This document shows positions 45,438 to 54,175 of a stretch of DNA of 64,000 nucleotides, piece after piece. Within the stretch, counting starts at the first letter, position 1, and every line of letters starts with the position of its first letter. The position numbers and the translations under genes were made by a program. The notes under the pieces are model-generated. The model did no database searches. It worked only from the letters and a program-made list of their open reading frames with translations, and was not told the DNA's origin. Source of the DNA: Sphingobacteriaceae bacterium (GTDB taxonomy: Bacteria > Bacteroidota > Bacteroidia > B-17B0 > Aurantibacillaceae); contig JADJXI010000004.1 of the NCBI GenBank assembly GCA_016715905.1, positions 248,001-312,000 of the forward strand. The letters are read 5' to 3'.

Positions 45438-46606
45438 TCACCTGTTGTTTTAATAATAAATTCAACTCTTCTATTATTAAATCTACCTTCTTCGGTTTGA
45501 TTATCATCAATAGGATTTGAACTACCGAACCCTTTAAACCTTACATTTTTTTCGAGAACGCCCTTGGCTATCATGTAATCTGCAACCGCCTTTGCGCGAT
45601 TAAATGAAAGTTCTAAATTCTTTTTTTCTTCGCCTAAATTATCGGTATGTCCAAAAATTTCAATGCTAAGTTTAGGTTTAACCTTTAAATAAGCCGCAAT
45701 TTCGTTTAGTTCTTTATAAGCTGAAATGTTTAGAAGCGATTCTCCAGTTTTAAAAAGCATATTTTTAAAAACGGTTATTTTATCTGCAATTACTTGTTCG
45801 ACAGTATCCGGAGCTACAATAACAATTTCGGGTGTTTCGGAAAAAGTATTAGAAGCGTAATCAATAATTTCTGTGGTATCTTCTTTCTCCGGCTTGTATT
45901 CATACAAACTTACATCATCAATATAATAATAGGCATCGCGTTGATACTTTTTGTAAATCGGTGAACTTACCTGTTCGGGTGGATAATTTCCTGTTTTCCA
46001 AATTCTATTTACGGCAAAGCTTCCAATGAGTAAAGTATTTTCTCCGCCTGTAGCTTTGAAACGAATTTCCAGTTCGTGCCACTCATCAATTTCCATACCC
46101 ACTTCTTCTTCTAATGGAATGTAAATAGGTTTGAGATTAGTGATGATGTCTGAATGTTCGTATCTCACTTTATCTTTTAAAAAGCATACGCCAATTTTAT
46201 TTACAGCCAGTGGAGAATAATCTGATAAACTAATGTACATGCGTAACACATATTCCTGATTTGCATTTAACGCGCCATTGAGTGTAGTTTGTAAGTATTC
46301 ACGATAGTAGCCGTGTGAGCAGGCAAAAAATCCTGCATAACACTTGCCGGAATGTGCGTTTTGAATCCCCATCCCATTATTCGGTACATCTACGCGTGAT
46401 AATTTTTTTTCTTTTTTACCGCAGGTGCAAAATAAATCAGTAGTGGCACGACTGGGCGAATTCCATGATGCATTGGTGTTCAAAGCAGAGTAATCCATAG
46501 GAATAGCTTTATTGTTTTCAAAGCTGGAATCGGGAACAAGATTATACTGTGAAAATGCGAATGTGTACAGAAAAAGAAAAGAAATATGTATTAAAATTCT
46601 GTTCAA
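45434..46606 (-). CDS. OmpA-family protein with N-terminal jelly-roll-like domain
   Basis: Start TTG at 46606, signal peptide (FLFLYTFAFSQ), then a carbohydrate-binding-like beta domain of about 220 residues (YNLVPDSSFENNKAIP ... YYIDDVSLYEYKP). The C-terminal OmpA domain (LSIEIFGHTDNLGEEKKNLELSFNRAKAVADYM ... FKGFGSSNPIDDN ... NNRRVEFIIKT) binds peptidoglycan. It may link envelope layers or hold a glycan at the surface. An acidic stretch of about 40 residues separates the two domains. Confidence 0.87.
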   Translation of the reverse strand: MNRILIHISFLFLYTFAFSQYNLVPDSSFENNKAIPMDYSALNTNASWNSPSRATTDLFCTCGKKEKKLSRVDVPNNGMGIQNAHSGKCYAGFFACSHGYYREYLQTTLNGALNANQEYVLRMYISLSDYSPLAVNKIGVCFLKDKVRYEHSDIITNLKPIYIPLEEEVGMEIDEWHELEIRFKATGGENTLLIGSFAVNRIWKTGNYPPEQVSSPIYKKYQRDAYYYIDDVSLYEYKPEKEDTTEIIDYASNTFSETPEIVIVAPDTVEQVIADKITVFKNMLFKTGESLLNISAYKELNEIAAYLKVKPKLSIEIFGHTDNLGEEKKNLELSFNRAKAVADYMIAKGVLEKNVRFKGFGSSNPIDDNQTEEGRFNNRRVEFIIKTTGD

Positions 46607-46658
46607 TATTATTTTTGCAGGTTGAATTTAGAACTAATTATTTATTTCAGAATATTCA

Positions 46659-47213
46659 TTATTGTTTTTTTACATACTTGGTAAGAATTACGATCGATTG
46701 TTCATTGATCTTACCTTCTATATGTTCTGCGTTTTCACTAACCAGCTTTATTCTTTTTACCACAGTTCCCTTTGAAGCCGTAAAGTTTGTACCTTTTACG
46801 TCCAATGCTTGAGTTAATACAACATTATCTCCGTTTTCCAGAATATTCCCAAATGCATCTTTATGCACCGCTGCAATTTCAAAAGCACTCATGGCCCAAT
46901 TCACAATTTCTTCCTCCACATCAACCGAAGAAAGCGTATTATTTGCCCAATCTTCATTTTTAAAATTTTGCAATAATCGATAGCTAAGTGCTTTTACCGC
47001 CGGCGTTTCACTCCAAATACTTCCTTCGAGGCATCTCCAATAATGACTTTCATTTTCATGGTTTAATTTGGAGTGACAAGTATCACAAAGTGAAACCTGA
47101 TGATTGATGTCTTCATCGGACTTCGGACTAACCGTAAAAGCAATGGTAGGTTCATTTAAATTGCAAAGTTCGCAAAGGTTGTTATTTCGTGCTTTTAATT
47201 TTTCCATAATCAT
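46659..47213 (-). CDS. PhnA-like zinc-ribbon protein (YjdM family)
   Basis: The N-terminus has a zinc-ribbon pattern NLCELCN and SLCDTCHSKLN, then ALSYRLLQNFKNEDWANNTLSSV, and a C-terminal domain (DAFGNILENGDNVVLTQALDVKG ... GTVVKRIKLV) typical of PhnA. Despite the name, the family is not shown to degrade phosphonates. It overlaps the upstream DUF167 stop codon (ATGA), so the two are translationally coupled. Function unknown. Confidence 0.87.
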   Translation of the reverse strand: MIMEKLKARNNNLCELCNLNEPTIAFTVSPKSDEDINHQVSLCDTCHSKLNHENESHYWRCLEGSIWSETPAVKALSYRLLQNFKNEDWANNTLSSVDVEEEIVNWAMSAFEIAAVHKDAFGNILENGDNVVLTQALDVKGTNFTASKGTVVKRIKLVSENAEHIEGKINEQSIVILTKYVKKQ

Positions 47214-47470
47214 TTTAGTTTAATGTAAATTTTATTCCATTCTTCCTCATTTACATTTATTAGTAAGGTTTTAAACGGACTGGAATTTCCTTTCGATAAT
47301 ATTATAGAACTTTTTGGAATTTTAAATGAATTTGACAAATAGTTTATTAAATATTTATTGGCTTCGCCATCAATTGCTTTGGCCTTAATTTTAATAATCC
47401 ATCCTTCGTTTGTCATCTGAATCTCATCTTTGAACGAAGAAGGTTTAACTTTTATTTTTAAAATTATCAT
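47210..47470 (-). CDS. DUF167-family protein (YggU-like)
   Basis: This 86-residue protein starts IILKIKVKPSSFKDEIQ and contains GWIIKIKAKAIDGEANKYLINYLS, the DUF167 signature. Its biochemical role is unknown. It is followed directly by the PhnA-like gene and stands at the head of this two-gene unit. Confidence 0.85.
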   Translation of the reverse strand: MIILKIKVKPSSFKDEIQMTNEGWIIKIKAKAIDGEANKYLINYLSNSFKIPKSSIILSKGNSSPFKTLLINVNEEEWNKIYIKLK

Positions 47471-47665
47471 TCAATAATTAGAATTGGTATTATTTTCATT
47501 TTAATCGGTTGGCGTTTTTGGTAAATAAAGCTACGATTTTAGAAATAAAAAAGATAGTTTGAGTTTTAAAAAGAATGAGACACTGTTGATCTCTTTCTTG
47601 TTAAATGAAGTTGCCGGGAAATTAATTTGCTTTAATAAAGTCTTGGATAGAATTATATTTCTTTT

Positions 47666-48748
47666 TTACTTACCAAATGTTTTCAGTAGTCTCATGTGCG
47701 AGTTAAAGGCCTTTAAAAAACTATCGTTTTCTAAATACCGAATGCCAAATTCCTCTGCAGTATTTTTCACAATAGGAGCAATAGCCGGGTAATGAATATG
47801 ACAAATATTAGGAAAAAGATGATGCTCTACCTGATAATTTAAACCGCCCAGGTACCAGGTAAGTATTTTACTTTTTCTGGAAAAATTAGAGGTGGTGTTT
47901 AATTGGTGAATCGCCCATGTATTAATAATTGTACCTTCTTTATCCGGTAATGGGTGTGTTGTGTTTTCTACAGTATGGGCCAACTGAAATATGACAGACA
48001 GAATAATTCCGGCCATAAAATGCATGAGTAAAAATCCTAAAATATAATTCAACGCCGGCAATTGTAGTATGAAAATGGGCAGAATAATGAAAACGAAAAA
48101 ATATAAAATTTTAGCAATAATCAATTTGGTAAAATTTTTCTGATTGGTTGAATCAGAATCTTTATTTATACCGGATTTGATATATTTTCTAAATTGAACA
48201 AAGTCTTTAATAAGGGCCCAATATAAGGTAAGTATTGCATAAAAGAAAAAAACGTAAATAAATTGAAATCGGTGAAACCATTTAGGTTTGCTGTGAGGAG
48301 AAAAGCGAAAAAAAAGTTTATCTTCAATATCTTCATCCATGTCAACTATATTCGTATACGTATGATGTAAAATATTGTGTTGTAATTTCCAGTTAAAGAT
48401 AGAACCTCCAACTAAATTAATACTTACGCCAATCCAATAATTAGTTTTACTATTTCCTGAATAGGCGCCGTGATTAGCATCGTGCATAACCGACATGCCA
48501 ATGCCGGCTTTTGAAAAACCCATAATAAACCACAAGGTGTAGTTTATTATAGGTGGATAATTCAGAAATAGAATAAGAGTGAAAGGTAAAATATAAGCCG
48601 TTAATAAAAGAACAGTTTTCACAACCATTTTTGAATTAAAATTTTTGGAAATATTATTGCTTCTGAAATGTTGATCAACACGATTTCTGAGTGTTGCAAA
48701 AAATTCGCTTCTGTTTTTGTCTTTATCAATAAATTTTATCTGCTGCAT
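47666..48748 (-). CDS. Membrane fatty acid desaturase (front-end/acyl-lipid type)
   Basis: Three histidine boxes are present: HDANHGAY near residue 98, HNILHHTYTN near 135, and QVEHHLFP near 315. The Q in the third box is characteristic of front-end or delta-6-like desaturases. Four hydrophobic segments place the diiron site on the cytoplasmic side. It would insert a double bond into an acyl chain. No cytochrome b5 domain is fused, so electrons must come from elsewhere. It could tune membrane fluidity; the cold-shock pair nearby is a suggestive but unproven neighbour. Confidence 0.87.
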   Translation of the reverse strand: MQQIKFIDKDKNRSEFFATLRNRVDQHFRSNNISKNFNSKMVVKTVLLLTAYILPFTLILFLNYPPIINYTLWFIMGFSKAGIGMSVMHDANHGAYSGNSKTNYWIGVSINLVGGSIFNWKLQHNILHHTYTNIVDMDEDIEDKLFFRFSPHSKPKWFHRFQFIYVFFFYAILTLYWALIKDFVQFRKYIKSGINKDSDSTNQKNFTKLIIAKILYFFVFIILPIFILQLPALNYILGFLLMHFMAGIILSVIFQLAHTVENTTHPLPDKEGTIINTWAIHQLNTTSNFSRKSKILTWYLGGLNYQVEHHLFPNICHIHYPAIAPIVKNTAEEFGIRYLENDSFLKAFNSHMRLLKTFGK

Positions 48749-48803
48749 TTCTATTTTTTTTCACATAAATAAATAGTTATTTAAATTCAATTTATTTGAA
48801 GCG

Positions 48804-49925
48804 TTATGAATAAGGATGAGCAGCTACCACGGGAATATTTGACTTCACTAGTTTGCGAATATCCTTTAGATAATCCATTTCATCTTGTGAGCAAAAAGAA
48901 AAAGCAATACCGGTAGATCCGGCACGGCCAGTACGTCCAATGCGATGCACATAGGTTTCTGCTTGTTCCGGTATTTCAAAATTAATTACGTGAGATAGTT
49001 TATCTATATCAATTCCACGCGAAGCGATATCCGTGGCTACTAATATTCTAATTTTTCTACTTTTAAATCCCGTTAATGCTCTTTCTCTCGCACCTTGTGA
49101 TTTATCGCCATGTATGGCTTCAGAACTAATTCCGTTTTTGTTTAGTTCTTTTGCAACTCGGTCAGCGCCTCTTTTCGTACGAGTAAACACTAAGGCATGC
49201 TCTACATTGTTGGTGTTTATTACATGTTTTAATAAAGACCTTTTGTTTTCTTTAGCCACATAATATATACTCTGTTCAACTAAAGGAGTAGAGGAGGATA
49301 CCGGTGTTACCGAAATATGAACAGGATTAATTAGTAATGTATTCGCAAGTTTCATAATTTCCGGAGTTGCAGTGGCAGAGAAAAACAAGGTTTGTCTTTG
49401 CTTGGGAAGTTTGCTTATTATTTTATTAATGTCGCGAATGAATCCCATATCCAACATTCTGTCGGCTTCATCTAAAACAAAGTATTCTATTTTACTCAGA
49501 TTAATAATTCCCTGGTTCATAAGGTCTAATAATCTCCCGGGAGTTGCAATAATTATATCTACTCCTTTTTGAAGTTCTCTTTCTTGATTTTTTTGAGAAA
49601 CTCCTCCAAAAATAGTAACGTGTGATAATTTGAGGTTGATGCTGTATTGACGGATGTTCTCGCTGATTTGCAAGGCAAGTTCACGGGTAGGCGCAAGAAT
49701 AAGTGCTTTAATTGCTTTTGTTTGTATTCCGCTGTGTAATTTTTGCAAAATTGGTAAGGTAAATGCTCCGGTTTTACCTGTTCCGGTTTGAGCGCAGCCA
49801 AAAAGATCTTTTCCGTTTAAAATAGGTGTAATTGCTTTTTCTTGGATTGGTGTTGGATTTTTGTATCCAATAGTTTCTAGCGCCCTTAATAAGGGCTCTG
49901 ATAAATTTAATTCTTTAAATGTCAT
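48804..49925 (-). CDS. DEAD-box RNA helicase, RhlE-like
   Basis: Q-motif (NPTPIQEKAI), AQTGTGKTGAF (Walker A), PTRELALQI, DEADRMLDMGF (Walker B), SATATPEIM and YVHRIGRTGRAGSTG are all visible. The 373-residue protein is a core helicase with almost no C-terminal tail. It remodels RNA, likely in ribosome assembly or cold adaptation. A 130-nt leader lies between the predicted promoter and the ATG. Confidence 0.92.
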   Translation of the reverse strand: MTFKELNLSEPLLRALETIGYKNPTPIQEKAITPILNGKDLFGCAQTGTGKTGAFTLPILQKLHSGIQTKAIKALILAPTRELALQISENIRQYSINLKLSHVTIFGGVSQKNQERELQKGVDIIIATPGRLLDLMNQGIINLSKIEYFVLDEADRMLDMGFIRDINKIISKLPKQRQTLFFSATATPEIMKLANTLLINPVHISVTPVSSSTPLVEQSIYYVAKENKRSLLKHVINTNNVEHALVFTRTKRGADRVAKELNKNGISSEAIHGDKSQGARERALTGFKSRKIRILVATDIASRGIDIDKLSHVINFEIPEQAETYVHRIGRTGRAGSTGIAFSFCSQDEMDYLKDIRKLVKSNIPVVAAHPYS

Positions 49926-50064
49926 TAAGTTAATTGTATTAATAATCGCGCGTAGTTATATGAGGGTAACAACACCGCTTTAACCTTATAAATTGTAATA
50001 AAAAAATTGAATGGTTGCCGATTATAGCATTCAGAGATTGTGATACAATCCTCAAAAGGATGTA

Positions 50065-50092
50065 CAAATATAAACAAAATTTTGATAATCAA
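50065..50092 (-). promoter_or_regulatory. Promoter TTG-N17-TATATTTG for the RhlE-like gene
   Basis: TTG (50090-50092) and TATATTTG (50065-50072) are 17 nt apart. The leader of about 130 nt to ATG 49925 contains a small hairpin (GATTGT / ACAATC at 50036-50050). Confidence 0.6.
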
Positions 50093-50161
50093 CTACAGAC
50101 CGTTACGTCCTTAGTCATAAATAATTGTAATAGGCTGATATAATAATAAGCGCATTTTTCT

Positions 50162-50169
50162 TAAATTTG
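50162..50169 (+). promoter_or_regulatory. -7 box (TAAATTTG) for the cold-shock gene
   Basis: The exact TAnnTTTG match lies about 58 nt before ATG 50227. No TTG at the right distance was found. The region 49926-50226 holds only these two divergent promoters and the helicase leader; no gene is seen. Confidence 0.4.
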
Positions 50170-50226
50170 TGGAAATCTGAGCGGGTTTAGTTTCACAAAT
50201 CTACTTTAAACAGATTTATGAAATGC

Positions 50227-50688
50227 ATGGCTAAATCAAAACAAACTTTCCAAAAAGTAGAAAAAGAGAAAAAGAAAAAGCTTAAACAAAAAGAAAAAGA
50301 TGAAAAACGCGCTTTAAGAAAAGAGAATTCCGGTAAAGGAAAGGGGCTTGAAGATATGATGGCGTATGTGGATCACAATGGAAATATTTCTAATACACCT
50401 CCTGATCCTAAACTTAAGGTTGAAATAAAAGCAGAAGACATTCAATTAGGTGCTCAGTCTTTTTCAAAAGATAGCATGGATAAAGTTAATATTGGACGAG
50501 TTGCTATTTATTATCAAGAGAAAAATTTCGGATTTATTAAAAGTAATGAAACACAAGAGAAGATCTTTTTCCATATATCTGGAGCTAATTATGATGTTAA
50601 GGCCGGGGATATGGTTACGTATGAACTGGTGAAAGGACTTAGAGGATTAAATGCGGTGAATATCACCAAATCCGAATCGGCACAATAA
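50227..50688 (+). CDS. Cold-shock-domain protein with Lys-rich N-terminal extension
   Basis: The first 35 residues are very basic (KKKKLKQKEKDEKRALRKE). The segment GLEDMMAYVDHNGNISNTPPDP follows, a conserved block of the Bacteroidota version. The cold-shock domain begins at VNIGRVAIYYQEKNFGFIKS and includes KIFFHISGA, with RNA-binding RNP-like motifs. ATG 50227 fits the family N-terminus (MAKSKQTF) better than ATG 50218. It is divergent from the RhlE-like helicase, and both proteins act on RNA. Confidence 0.85.
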   Translation: MAKSKQTFQKVEKEKKKKLKQKEKDEKRALRKENSGKGKGLEDMMAYVDHNGNISNTPPDPKLKVEIKAEDIQLGAQSFSKDSMDKVNIGRVAIYYQEKNFGFIKSNETQEKIFFHISGANYDVKAGDMVTYELVKGLRGLNAVNITKSESAQ

Positions 50689-50824
50689 TTTTTCGGACAA
50701 GTATTATTAGGAGAAAATTCAACCTAATATTTTCAGAGCCTAATATAAAATAACCTAATGATTTACTAACGAATTATTCGTGAATTGCTTGATTTGCGTT
50801 AATTGTAAAATAATTTCAGCCCTA

Positions 50825-53095
50825 TTATTTATTTAAAACCAACTTCGCAAAACCGTTACCGGATTTCACCAGGTATACACCATTGGGATATATACTCATA
50901 TCTAGTTCTTTATTATCAGAACTAAAGAGTAGCTCTCCATACATATTGTAAACGTGTACGTCTTCTCGAGTGCCGACACTGAATTTTCCATTTGTAGGAT
51001 TAGGTACAATGCTCAATTGAACGCTTCGTGATCTAGAATCTACAGATATTATACCTGAGTATTCGCTTATTCCGTTTGACTCTACTGATCTCAGCCTGTA
51101 ATAATTGGTGCCATTACGAGGAGAATTGTCAATGAATGAGTAGGAATTATTTAAATGGCTATTTCCTTTAACATTAACTTTTCCAAGTTCTTCATATGCA
51201 TTGGCATTTGCGCTTCTTTCCACAACAAAATGATCCATATTTGTTTCTTCGGTGCTTGTCCAATTGAGTTGATTCGCAGTACCCACAGATTCCCCGGCAA
51301 AATTTAATATACTTATAGGAAGAATTGTAGTACAGGGAACGCCAAAAATCTGATGCGTAATGAAGCCATTGCCACAAGCCAAAATTTCATTGTTGGTGTA
51401 ATGCGTTACATCGTAAACCGGACCGCTAGTAGCCTGGAAAGAAAGAAAATTTAACAGAGAGTCGTATTGATATACACCAGTTCCTGATCCAACATAAACG
51501 TTACCGCAAGGATCTACATCCAAACCACTGTTAGCATCATTAGCTCCACCCGGAATTGTTAATGAGTTAATCAGAGCACCGGTAAGTATGTTCCTTCTGA
51601 AAAGAGTAGAGCCATTATTGGTGTAAACATATGAGTTGCTTGCTGCAATACCATTATACCCGCAAATAGTAGGTAGCGGACCGTTACAGTATAGTGGAGT
51701 GCCATTGTAAGGCGGATTATGCAATGCGGGTTGATTGAATATTAGTCCGAAAGCCGGAGTAACCCCAACAACCCTTTCATCAGCTGATCCATCACAGGTA
51801 ATTCCAAAATAATTTCCGGCTTGGTTGCGATATTGTGCACGAAAATCTTTACTGGCAGGTAAAATGTTGGTGGTGCCAAGCCTGTTTCCGTTAGTTAAAT
51901 CGATGTTCGAAAAACGACCTCCGGGAAATGAGTCGCCGGCAACTACAGCACCGGCAGGTGAGGCTGTGAGACACCAAAACTCTATGGTTGTAGCTCCTGT
52001 ATTATTCCAAACCACAGCGCCGGCTGATGTTAGGCGTGAGATATAAGGAACAGCACCACTCATATTGTGACCAGAAGTAACATATACATTACCGGCTCCA
52101 TCAACAGCAAGGTCGCCAGGGCGTTGTCCGTTATTAAGTGTATTAGTTACCCAAAGTAAATTTCCGGCATTGTCGAATTTTCTTACTTGGTAAGGATTGA
52201 GCCCCCCATAAACATAAATATCCAATGCATTATCTTTCTCAATGTCAAAAGCGATATTTTGACTTAATAATGCCGGACTAACACTCCATGGATCAACAAC
52301 AACCTCACGATTATTATCATAATTGCCAAGTTGAATAGTTACTTGGTTTCCGGAAACAGAAAAGGATGAGCTGATTGGCGATTTGTCGTCTTTATAAAAA
52401 GTTATAGGCGCGTGGTCAATAATATCACCTTCTGAAGTATGAATGTATAGATTTCCGTTGCTTAACGTGATCCCTTGATTGTCGGAATATTCCATTGTTA
52501 CTACAGAAATATCCGCACCCGGCTTCATCATAAATTCATACTTTATACCGGTTTCCGGATGAAAGCTGAAATGAACATCAATACCCGGATAGAGTTCCTT
52601 ATATAATAAATGACGATAACCATGCACATGGTTAATGTCAAGAATAGGACTGTTACCCATAGAGAAATTGTAATAGTGAGGAACTTCTTCCCAGCTTAGA
52701 ATTTGTGCTGTAGGGTTGGCATTAAGCCATTTCATTTGTATAGTTTTTATACTTCGTTCAGCATTCCAAGATTCTTCTTCCTCTTCTTGAGGACTATCAA
52801 ATGGAGCAAGACCTATTGCTTTATTTTCGGCCCAACTTCCGGGTACCTGTTTCCAAGTATCAAAACGCCAAGTTAAACCTTTTGGTGAGAAAAATATTTT
52901 AACAGCACCTTGATCTACCGCATATTTAATATTTTCATTTGCTAATAGAGATTGACCATTGTACTGCCCTTCATTTTTTACAAAAGTCTTGTCATTAAAC
53001 GCATCTTTTTGCCAATTAGTGGAGCTACGAGCCTTTGAAAGAATAGGAAAGGTCATTGATGTAACAACGAAAAGAACAGGTATAAAAGCCTTCAT
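50825..53095 (-). CDS. DUF7948/SBBP-like secreted protein with T9SS sorting domain
   Basis: Signal peptide (VTSMTFPILSKA), then the DUF7948-type N-domain: FVKNEGQYNGQSLLANENIKYAVDQ, and KELYPGIDVHFSFHPETGIKYEF, and EVVVDPW. Then SBBP-like repeats (DAAGNVY-type: DLAVDGAGNVYVTSG). Near the end are an FN3-like linker (LPISILNFAGESVGTANQLNW) and a sorting domain (SIVPNPTNGKFSVG ... YPNGVYLVKSGNGFAKLVL). It should be exported by the T9SS. No enzymatic motif is visible. Confidence 0.83.
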   Translation of the reverse strand: MKAFIPVLFVVTSMTFPILSKARSSTNWQKDAFNDKTFVKNEGQYNGQSLLANENIKYAVDQGAVKIFFSPKGLTWRFDTWKQVPGSWAENKAIGLAPFDSPQEEEEESWNAERSIKTIQMKWLNANPTAQILSWEEVPHYYNFSMGNSPILDINHVHGYRHLLYKELYPGIDVHFSFHPETGIKYEFMMKPGADISVVTMEYSDNQGITLSNGNLYIHTSEGDIIDHAPITFYKDDKSPISSSFSVSGNQVTIQLGNYDNNREVVVDPWSVSPALLSQNIAFDIEKDNALDIYVYGGLNPYQVRKFDNAGNLLWVTNTLNNGQRPGDLAVDGAGNVYVTSGHNMSGAVPYISRLTSAGAVVWNNTGATTIEFWCLTASPAGAVVAGDSFPGGRFSNIDLTNGNRLGTTNILPASKDFRAQYRNQAGNYFGITCDGSADERVVGVTPAFGLIFNQPALHNPPYNGTPLYCNGPLPTICGYNGIAASNSYVYTNNGSTLFRRNILTGALINSLTIPGGANDANSGLDVDPCGNVYVGSGTGVYQYDSLLNFLSFQATSGPVYDVTHYTNNEILACGNGFITHQIFGVPCTTILPISILNFAGESVGTANQLNWTSTEETNMDHFVVERSANANAYEELGKVNVKGNSHLNNSYSFIDNSPRNGTNYYRLRSVESNGISEYSGIISVDSRSRSVQLSIVPNPTNGKFSVGTREDVHVYNMYGELLFSSDNKELDMSIYPNGVYLVKSGNGFAKLVLNK

Positions 53096-53145
53096 TTTAA
53101 TTTTAAATTATTTATTATTAAATAAGGACAAACAATTAGTCTATG

Positions 53146-53175
53146 TAAAGTTAGAATAAAAAACAAATTCATCAA
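53146..53175 (-). promoter_or_regulatory. Promoter TTG-N19-TAACTTTA for the DUF7948 gene
   Basis: TTG (53173-53175) and TAACTTTA (53146-53153; last base differs from TAnnTTTG) with 19 nt between. The rest of 53096-53349 is AT-rich with no gene. Confidence 0.4.
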
Positions 53176-53349
53176 ATCTTTAAACAATAACTTTCACAAA
53201 AAAGTAGTTGATAATGAATTATGGTTTATTGATTTGAATCGTTTTAAGTTTCAGATTTATTATAAAATAAGTCCAATAACGATTTATGCTGATTAAACTA
53301 TTAAACAGATTTGATTTATTGAAGTATTGAATAAAATTGCAAAAAAATG

Positions 53350-53386
53350 AATAAAAAGCAGACTATTAAAAAATAGTCTGCTTTTG
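53350..53386 (-). terminator. Terminator after the degenerate tRNA-Leu
   Basis: AAAAGCAGACTATT and its complement form a long stem around a 4-nt loop, ending in T's on the minus strand. It is placed where a tRNA transcript would end. Confidence 0.8.
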
Positions 53387-53500
53387 TACCTAGGAGGAGA
53401 CTCGTCCTGATAGTTATCGGGATCTCACGCCTTGCGGCATACTCACCTCAAGCGTACTTGTATACCCCCCCGATCCGCCGCGACGGACTATCGGGACCAA
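53387..53500 (-). pseudogene. Degenerate tRNA-Leu(GAG) copy with hairpin insertions
   Basis: From the D-loop GG to the variable arm this copy is nearly identical to the intact tRNA at 53552-53632; anticodon loop TTGAGGT is preserved. The anticodon stem has one mismatch (GAGTA for GCGTA). The D-loop (after TTGG) carries a hairpin that starts TCCCGAT and ends ATCGGG. The T-loop carries TCCCGATAACTATCAGGA. The 5' acceptor strand is missing. It cannot fold as a tRNA. Confidence 0.7.
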
Positions 53501-53518
53501 TATTAATAATTAAATGAA

Positions 53519-53546
53519 TTAAAAAAGCCCCGCCAAAGCGGGGCTG
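53519..53546 (-). terminator. Terminator after tRNA-Leu(GAG)
   Basis: AGCCCCGC / GCGGGGCT stem with a 4-nt loop and T's on the minus strand, just behind the tRNA. Confidence 0.9.
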
Positions 53547-53551
53547 AACCG

Positions 53552-53632
53552 TATCCGGGAAGAGACTCGAACTCTCACGCCTTGCGGCATACGCACCTCA
53601 AGCGTACTTGTATACCATTCCAACACCCGGAC
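53552..53632 (-). tRNA. tRNA-Leu (anticodon GAG)
   Basis: 81 nt fold into a class II tRNA: acceptor GTCCGGG / CCCGGAT (one G-U pair), D-stem TTG/CAA, anticodon stem TACGC/GCGTA with loop TTGAGGT (anticodon GAG), variable arm GCC-GCAA-GGC, T-arm GAGAG/CTCTT with loop TTCGAGT, discriminator A. No CCA is encoded. It decodes CUC and CUU. A conserved CATCTTTG box about 52 nt upstream (53684-53691) may be the -7 element; the same box appears at the two other copies. A terminator follows. Confidence 0.93.
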
Positions 53633-53719
53633 TTAATATACTTCCTGATAACAACCAGGACTAAACACTAGAGTAGTTCCATGCAAAGATGCAATTTTTA
53701 AAAGAAAATTGGTCGTAAT

Positions 53720-54016
53720 TTATATAGGAACTTTAGAAAATTTAATGATTAACTTTTTTATCATTTCAGGATGTTTACATAAATTTTCAATGTATTTTTT
53801 AGACTTCATAGCTTTTATATGTTTTTCTATTTTTCTCGCTACAGTCTCGTCTAAGTCATTTATAGAAAAATATAAAACCCAATCTTCGGCAACGGACGTA
53901 AATGACTTGATATATGTTTTATTTTTATGCTCCAATATTCGTTCTTTTACGTTAAGACAACTGCCAGTATAATATTTATTGATTTTAGCAGAAAATAATA
54001 TGTAAACAGCAGCCAT
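53720..54016 (-). CDS. GIY-YIG nuclease-domain protein, copy A
   Basis: The 98-residue protein has VYILFSAKINKYYTGSC (GIY..YTG form of the GIY-YIG motif), an Arg in NVKERILEHK as the catalytic arginine, and a Glu in ARKIEKHIKAMKSKKYIENL. It matches the small UvrC-N/UPF0213-type single-domain nucleases. Copy B at 54176-54472 differs only in one residue. It lies 15 nt behind a tRNA-Leu 5' half. Such genes could be homing or selfish nucleases; that role is inferred from the setting and not shown. Confidence 0.83.
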   Translation of the reverse strand: MAAVYILFSAKINKYYTGSCLNVKERILEHKNKTYIKSFTSVAEDWVLYFSINDLDETVARKIEKHIKAMKSKKYIENLCKHPEMIKKLIIKFSKVPI

Positions 54017-54030
54017 TTTAATTCACAAAT

Positions 54031-54088
54031 TACGCAGCTCAAGCGTTCTTTTATACCTCCCGATAGCTATCGGGACCAACACCCGGAC
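54031..54088 (-). pseudogene. tRNA-Leu(GAG) 5' half, relic 1
   Basis: From the acceptor start GTCCGGG to the end of the anticodon stem GCGTA the sequence follows the intact tRNA. The anticodon loop (TTGAGCT) keeps GAG. AAT of the D-loop is replaced by the palindrome TCCCGATAGCTATCGGGA. The 3' half is absent and the GIY-YIG gene follows after 14 nt. Confidence 0.75.
54058..54075. repeat. 18-nt perfect palindrome in the D-loop (copy A)
   Basis: TCCCGATAGCTATCGGGA is fully self-complementary, and sits exactly in place of the D-loop AAT. A related sequence occurs in the degenerate tRNA near 53405-53422 and 53465-53495. Confidence 0.85.
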
Positions 54089-54175
54089 TTAATATACTTC
54101 CTAATAACAATCAGGACTAAACACTAGAGTAGTTCCATGCAAAGATGCAATTTTTAAAAGAAAATTGGTCGTAAT

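Noticed and set aside
47471..47665. Small forward frame (77 codons from 47559) between DUF167 and the desaturase
   Set aside because: Most of it is antisense to the desaturase C-terminus; no start signal. The gap itself shows no feature.
53387..53500. Second functional tRNA-Leu
   Set aside because: The 5' acceptor strand is missing, the D- and T-loops hold insertions and the anticodon stem has a mismatch, so it cannot form a tRNA.
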